From: Enoplolaimus lenunculus
Lineage: Eukaryota; Nematoda; Enoplea; Enoplida; Thoracostomopsidae
Length of the DNA stretch: 64,000 nucleotides
Direction: 5' to 3'
Assembly: GCA_030248215.1 (NCBI GenBank)
Contig: JASANG010004086.1
Span: 1 to 64,000, forward strand
The position numbers and the translations under genes were made by a program. The notes under the pieces are model-generated. The model worked only from the letters and a program-made list of their open reading frames with translations. It did no database searches and was not told where the DNA came from. Of the stretch, positions 59,601 through 64,000 are shown piece by piece; the first letter of the stretch is position 1, and each line of letters begins with the position of its first letter.

Positions 59601-60750
59601 CGAAACTCCGAGCGAAGCTCGGAGTTTCGCGAAGCGTTTTATGTTTTGTACTTGGGGGTCGAAAGGTGGATGTCCGTCCGTCCGAAAAGAATCTCAGGAA
59701 CGGCTGAACCGATTTTAATACACTTTTTTGTTTGAAAGCAAATTATCCTGGGGTGTTAACCTCGCATTGGGGTTTTAAAATTTTGAGCCGTTTATTAGCT
59801 ACAGGCTAATTTGCATAATTAATTCAGCCTAAATTAGTACTTTCCACAATATTTCACTAATTATTACAGTTAGAAGCAATCTAATTTTAGCATTAAAGGG
59901 TTTTTGGGTGCACGGAATCTGCGTAGACTGTTTTCAAACCTCCAAAACCGATTATTGAGCAGTTAGCTAATAGATAATTTGCATATTACCATAGGTTATA
60001 AGCCTAAATTAGGACTTTTTACAATATTTCACTAATTATTAAGATTAAAAGCAACATAATTTCAGCACTAAAGGGTTTTTAGGTGCATGGAATTTGAATA
60101 AATAGTTTACAAACATCCAACAAGACAAAACTAGGACTTTTTAAATTATTCCAAAAATTATTAGGGTGGCTGAAGAGTTTTTGGGTGCGAGGAATCTGAG
60201 GAAATTGCTTACAAACCTCCAAAACCGTAAATGAATAGTTAGCTAATAACTAATTTGCATATTACCTTAATTGCTTACGTGTGTTCGAGCTTCGCTCAAT
60301 AAATGTAGTCCCACTACGACTGGTATATTGCATTACGTATATACGTACGTACGTAAGCACGCTTGCTTTTGAGACTTTAAGTAATACGTATATACTATGA
60401 ATTCTTAGCACGAATATATACTGTTATATATTTTATAGTTGTGAACACCAGCGTATAATCGACCATCGTGACAGTTGTAACGCGTCCGTTATATGCTTCA
60501 ACATCAAAATCATTTGGTTCACATCTTACCCTCACTTTGTACATATTATATACAAGTATGTCACCAAAAACAAATAGGAAATTAGCTTACCAATTCTAGA
60601 CGAGACATTTTTCAGCATCTCTTTCAACTTAGCTTCATTTCTTGCTGCAACAGCCCAAGTTTTGTTCCCGATGGTGTTTGCTACCTCTTCGACAACGTAC
60701 TCACCCGTGAAACCAGTGGCGCCAAATATAACAAAGTCGTAGCGAGTCAT
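50616..60750 (-). CDS. SCCPDH: Saccharopine-dehydrogenase-like oxidoreductase
   Basis: Eleven exons: 60750-60591, 59261-59155, 58644-58564, 57289-57160, 56488-56308, 52797-52680, 52405-52286, 52009-51953, 51549-51426, 51144-51063 and 50727-50616. Phases agree throughout and sum to 423 residues (human 429). N-terminal Rossmann motif MTRYDFVIFGATGFTGEYVV; then MAKSAKVVLNVVGPYRFYGE, ENGTSHVDISGEP, GACGFDSIPIETG, LPFMGSDKSVVYRS, a membrane-embedding hydrophobic stretch (SICFVLWGIMFFAMA), and the C-terminal DPGYVATSACLV and GGVFAPGALFEKTDLIQRLE. The human protein is found on lipid droplets and membranes; its substrate is not established. The intron after the 57-bp eighth exon uses a GC donor (AACAG|GCAAGT). 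Introns 1 and 5 hold several mobile elements. Confidence 0.95.
51736..51803. repeat. Short tandem duplication in SCCPDH intron 8
   Basis: CCATTGCCACAAAATATACTAACTGGACTT repeats about 36 bp later as ccattgccacaaaacattactaacaggactt with three or four differences. Confidence 0.8.
53390..53757 (+). mobile_element. GTGCCGAT-family hAT MITE with perfect 8-bp TSD
   Basis: Ends TAAGTATGTGCCGATACTAA and (reversed) TAGGGATGTGCCGATTAATC; ATCGTACG on both sides exactly (53382-53389 and 53758-53765). The flanking 53330-53390 and 53766-53845 themselves look like the two halves of another TIR repeat (AGGGTTGCGCCATACT left; AGGGGGACGCTATACT when the right is reversed), so this copy is nested. It lies in SCCPDH intron 5. 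Confidence 0.88.
54494..56825 (-). CDS. Candidate gene interleaved with SCCPDH (3' exons)
   Basis: Three minus-strand blocks with splice-like borders join in phase: 56825-56694 (44 codons, WHPLKYILFSSLRPLEWLHA), 56060-55922 (KEMSEVLIQNSGLPFVGELR, then KFLKNLSLLKEFVGQSAVFH) and 54714-54494 (ISELCNMDLWKNRNEIKHNS … NFALFCSHPNIKQFNVEVGI … stop). The joined frame has 163 residues, mostly helical-looking. SCCPDH exon 5 (56488-56308) lies between the first two, on the same strand. A further open block is at 58118-57813, without a clear junction. From memory the end faintly recalls the meiotic protein MEI4 (…F…VGIL…), which is a guess. Reading 56060-55922 as an SCCPDH exon was rejected because the true homologous exon is at 52797-52680. 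Confidence 0.35.
54867..55648. mobile_element. TIR element with G-tract/C-tract interior
   Basis: Ends CTGGCTTCTCCACAG and (reversed) CTGGCTTCTCCACAG are identical over 15 bp, and TATAAG flanks both. Inside each end lie blocks of TGGGGGGCC / GGGGCCCCCC strings joined by AAAATTT(T), unlike anything else in the window. At 55407 a short frame MSTQRNIKSHFAEYPPKKSR resembles the start of some hAT-type transposases, so this may be a deleted derivative. It lies in SCCPDH intron 5, between two exons of the candidate interleaved gene. Confidence 0.75.
57466..57701. repeat. Diverged tandem pair, ~120-bp unit
   Basis: Units at about 57466-57573 and 57591-57701 share caaaattc, agaatcttt, caggatttgat(t/a)tcgga, gggtcc(g/a)ct and catttaagct. 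They differ at roughly a fifth of positions. In SCCPDH intron 3. Confidence 0.7.
57813..58118 (-). other. Open, GC-richer block in SCCPDH intron 3
   Basis: A 101-codon minus-strand frame (NYTLASAADALLTILLPPIQ, then VANRVGTIDTPTLRREPANA, DCAVDLWRAYFLMSDSQNVP) is clearly less AT-rich than the intron. It could be the 5' exon of the interleaved candidate gene. The plus strand is also open (57836-58075), so the strand is uncertain. No family recognised. Confidence 0.3.
59288..59587 (-). mobile_element. Helentron/HINE-like repeat, copy D (short)
   Basis: It carries the reversed tail (TTATTGAGCGAAGCTCG, hairpin, ccgtctgttcgtcc, cgctgaactgatttcaataa) and only one unit, ending at TAGTCCCACTACGACTGGT. 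It abuts copy E head-to-tail and begins 26 bp from the splice acceptor of SCCPDH exon 2. Confidence 0.7.
59588..60324 (-). mobile_element. Helentron/HINE-like repeat, copy E (both ends)
   Basis: It runs from TATTGAGCGAAGC (with a doubled GAGCGAAGCTCGG hairpin) to TAGTCCCACTACGACTGGT and contains three units plus a partial. It is the best copy for defining both ends. In SCCPDH intron 1. Confidence 0.7.
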
Positions 60751-60939
60751 AGTTATAAATAAACAATTTTACTACGCACAGCCAATACACTTAACGATGC
60801 CTGCAAAAGACGACCTGACCAATTGAACACAATACGGGGTCACTGGAATGGCGTTGATGCATGTTTATCTTTTTGCAGTTTTTATTTCATTGTACGAAGA
60901 CACATGCATACACGTGCATATAGTACCAGAGAACAATAT

Positions 60940-61060
60940 ATCGGCCGCCTGAGCGAGAAGTCCGAGATTCGATTCCAAACAAGGTCATATGTTTCGGAGA
61001 AATTAAGTGGAAAAACCTTGTTTATTCGCAGTACTTCGGAGAAAGGAGTCTTCCCGACCG
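60940..61060 (+). mobile_element. tRNA-derived SINE, copy 2 (5'-truncated)
   Basis: CGGCCGCCTGAGCGAGAAG, a good B-box (GAGATTCGATTCC), then ATTCGCAGTACTTCGGAGAA and CCCGACCGTGC match copy 1 at 25282-25412. The A-box part is not recognisable. Confidence 0.6.
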
Positions 61061-61138
61061 TGCAGTTCTGACATTTAGTATCAATCTGCAGTTCTGACAT
61101 TTAGTATCAATCTGCAGTTCTGACATTGAGTATCAATC
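61061..61138. repeat. 26-bp tandem repeat, three copies
   Basis: TGCAGTTCTGACATTTAGTA followed by TCAATC begins at 61061, 61087 and 61113; the third has one substitution. It starts exactly where the SINE copy ends, so it may be the SINE's tail. Confidence 0.9.
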
Positions 61139-62072
61139 TACAGCGCAACACATGGTCACCCAATTAGCGCTATTTCGCACAAGGTGAATATCAGGGAACA
61201 ACATATTTGCAAAAGAATTCCATTTGCAGTAAGGCTGCAGCTTGGATTCAGGATCGAAATTCTGGAAATGGCCGACTTTTTGCATTTACTTATCACGTTG
61301 ATGCGTTTCTGATTTCCAGAAAAACACTAAATTTGGACGAGCGTCACGAATGTTTCCCATCTAGCCCTTAAACAAGGGCTTGTTGGTATAATTGGTGAGA
61401 GCTTGATCCAAATACGGTTTTTTATGTCAAAGTCAATGTTTATTCACAACAAATGTTGAAAAGGAGATAAGGCCTCACTATAACACAAACATATCGTACC
61501 AAAGTCTGGCATAAACGTCTGAAAATTGCTACGTCTAGTAAGTGTACGGTGTAGAATTCGAAATAGAATTTATTACTGCAGGAGAACAAGCTTAAATTTC
61601 CATCTCGCTTCTCCAGAGATTATACTGCAACTAGCTAGGTGAAAAATGGCGTAATTGCAGTATCCACTTCTAGGTATCTTAGTATTTTAAATATTGATAA
61701 TGATGTCGCTATGACAAGACATACCTAAATGCAACAGGGTCTGAAATAGAACGAACACCTATAACATAGAAGGAACAACATGAAAAGAGGTAAACACAAA
61801 TGAAGAAATAAAGCACACACAATATATCACGAAAATGATATTATGGGCATTGGTTGGAAGACGAATGAATGTTAAAAAGTTTGCAAAAGTGTCAATGCAA
61901 AAGATTAATGGCACAAATCAAGGTATTTGTGCCAGAATGACTAAAGCAAAGGTATGACAGGATTAAGTTCATAATGCTGGAGACAGGTCGAATTATCAGA
62001 TGCTATTGAAAGACATAGCTAGGTTAAAGGATCTTTGAGTGTATTTTTGAGCTGGCTATGAACTGTTTCGCA

Positions 62073-62770
62073 GGGATGGGCGATCTTGGACAAAAAAGTG
62101 AGACCGAGACCGAGATCGCAACCCAACCTACCGAAATCGAGTCTTTTGGTCTCCGTCAATTTTTAATCGTTAACGAAAATAAATAAAAATAAGGTTTTTT
62201 AAGCAAAAGTTTTGAATATGTTTATTTGCTTTGAATTGCCGCTTCATACAATTAAACTAATAAATCGCCGCCAAACTTTTTCGCTATATTTTTCACTTGG
62301 CTGCTATCGTCATATCGTTCGAAAAGAAAGGCTCGGGACAAATCACACTGTCTCAAAACACTCTATCCTCGGTAGTCGGTACAAACCCTAATTTAGAGCT
62401 ATAGTGTTGATTTTGCTCCCGCGCAAACGGAATACGTAGAGTGGAAAATTTTTAACATAGCGTGACGTTATAAATGCGGAAGACAATTTTTTAAACGATG
62501 CCTTCAATGTTTTGAACGCGAAAGTGCAACTCTTTGTGCTTTGTCACAATAAAATCATAGTGTTTTGGGTTTCTTTTCAAAAATAGAATTTTGGGTAACC
62601 GGAGAACTGGCTCTGTTTCCGGGCCAAAACCGCTAAGAAAAATTTTTGTGATTGCTTATCACTTTTTCACGTGTTCGGTCTCGGTTTGCACACTACCGAG
62701 ACTGATACAAGCGAGACCGAGACCAGCCAAATTCCGAGATTTGCCGAGACCGAGAGCAAGACTGCCCATG
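62073..62770. mobile_element. GATGGGC-TIR element with GAGACCGAG motifs
   Basis: Left end GGGATGGGCGATCTTGG and right end (reversed) ATGGGCAGTCTTGCTC are inverted. Both ends are followed by (GAGACC)n-like strings (gagaccgagaccgag). The interior is AT-rich and non-coding. Target duplication not clear. Confidence 0.5.
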
Positions 62771-63405
62771 TGCATGCACGTATTTTATTTTATCTACTAT
62801 ATATTGAAGTATTAATTTGTGTCTTATTGTTTAGTATCAAAGGAAAACGCTGTGCTCTAACCATAGTGATGCGCATGCACGTATTTTAATTTATCTATTA
62901 TATAATGAAGTCAACATTTGATTTACACTTTTTGCCTGGGGACTCGCAAGGGGAAACTGAAGAGAAATTAAAGTTTGCAATCTGTCTGGGCTACGACTGT
63001 TTTGCATTAACTACAACGTACGGAGCTATTAATTCAGCGGGATGTTCTAATTGTAAGGTTCTTTTGCGGATAATATTATATTGAACTTTTCAGTCGTTAT
63101 GTACTTGAATTTTGCATCACATTTTCACAAGTTGATCGTAAAAGAACTGAAAAATTTTATTTTCTGTATGCTATTTAAAATTTTGCTTAGAAAGTTTGTG
63201 TCATTGTTCATATCAAGTGGTTTCGGTTTATATATACTTTGCCAGTTTCAAAGCAAACATGTACATAAATAACTATCAGAAATGCGAGGCTCAATCTTTA
63301 GTCTCGAAAATTCCTGAGACTCGCGCATTATATAGTCTCAGTTTCAGCTTTTGAAAAGTCTCCGTCTCGATCTCAGAATCTCAGTCCCCTGGTAATGCTG
63401 CCAGC

Positions 63406-63785
63406 CAGGGCAACCGGAATTACAATTAACCGGAACCGGAATTTGAAAAAGTACCGCAACCGAAAAGTTCAACATACATGACACCGAAAAATTCATTTTA
63501 GTTTTTTGCTATATTATTATTGAAATAACCTTAGTTGAAGATAGGTTTTTACTTAATCTCCTGTATTTTTTTAGATTACCATTATCCATTTAACCGAAAT
63601 TACACCTTCGATGGTTTATTTTCGGTGTATTTACAAATCAAATATATTTTAGTTTATCATCATTTTTGAGTAAAATGCTTAATTTTAACCGACCAAAGTT
63701 TAATACCGGAATTCTTAAATCTTGTAAAAGTTTACTGGAGTCAGAAGGTGAAAAACGCAGGAATCGGAATACCGGCTGCATGCTG
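63406..63785. mobile_element. hAT-type MITE related to 28095-28480 (diverged)
   Basis: Left end CAGGGCAACCGGAATTAC; near the right end ACCGGCTGCATGCTG; flanks CTGCCAGC and ATGCCAGC (6 of 8). Length 380 bp against 386 for the MRPL23 copy, with the same aaccggaaccggaatt motif inside. Confidence 0.6.
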
Positions 63786-64000
63786 ATGCCAGCTAGGGTG
63801 CCAGTTGTGGCTAATTACTTATTATTTTTTTATTATTATATGAAAATTTATGCTATTGCATAACATTCCTATATGGACTAATGTTTTTGAGCGTTAGGAC
63901 ACCGTAAAAATTCGTGCTTTCGAATTTGTATGAAATGTTTCAGTATAGGTGCAAAAACTTTCAAAGACTCAAAAAACATCTCAATTCTCAGTTTCGAAGA

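Larger units (their letters stand above)
60760..62060. other. Gene-free stretch upstream of SCCPDH
   Basis: Presumed SCCPDH promoter side. It contains SINE copy 2 and a 26-bp tandem repeat; 61140-62060 shows nothing recognisable. Confidence 0.45.

Overview
The window is nuclear DNA of an animal, probably an invertebrate. It is AT-rich. Its genes are split into short exons by GT-AG introns, and most of the rest is transposable-element debris. Four genes are recognisable metazoan orthologues (sarcosine dehydrogenase, mitochondrial ribosomal protein uL23m, acireductone dioxygenase and a saccharopine-dehydrogenase-like oxidoreductase). I cannot fix the phylum.

Layout. About 1-5500 is the right-hand part of a fossil Polinton/Maverick on the minus strand. 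It holds, reading inward from its right end, a NADAR-domain gene, an integrase, a conserved small protein, a penton-like minor capsid protein, a small hydrophobic virion-like protein and a major-capsid-like frame that runs off the left edge. About 5900-8580 is repeats: a MITE, a 0.9-kb element with long inverted arms, and an element built from ~160-bp tandem units. 8606-13167 (minus) is an F-box/LRR gene whose large intron carries minisatellite-bearing TIR elements. 17541-22632 (plus) is SARDH. 26127-31716 (plus) is MRPL23. 37345-39306 (plus) is ADI1. 41420-45400 is a decayed LINE with endonuclease, reverse transcriptase, RNase H and a CCHC tail. 45676-47457 (minus) is a three-exon SAM-methyltransferase-like gene. 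50616-60750 (minus) is SCCPDH in eleven exons. 61-64 kb is repeats only.

For MRPL23, ADI1, the methyltransferase and SCCPDH I could place every exon with consistent phase. The lengths are 158, 179, 263 and 423 residues. SARDH lacks only its first coding exon, and the F-box gene has one uncertain junction.

The least ordinary observations are these. (1) A NADAR (YbiA-like, ADP-ribose-related) gene sits inside a Polinton. (2) A set of open blocks with mutually compatible splice phases lies between the exons of SCCPDH on the same strand, as if two genes were interleaved. (3) A family of hAT-like TIR elements carries internal tandem arrays of differing sequence (GGGACAGTT-type and TTAGGC-type); one copy has a perfect 8-bp target duplication and is nested in another element. 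(4) A Helentron/HINE-like family has five copies, two of them head-to-tail and ending 26 bp from a splice acceptor. The host genes have unrelated roles: one-carbon and methionine-salvage metabolism, mitochondrial translation, ubiquitin ligase adaptor. No operon logic is visible.
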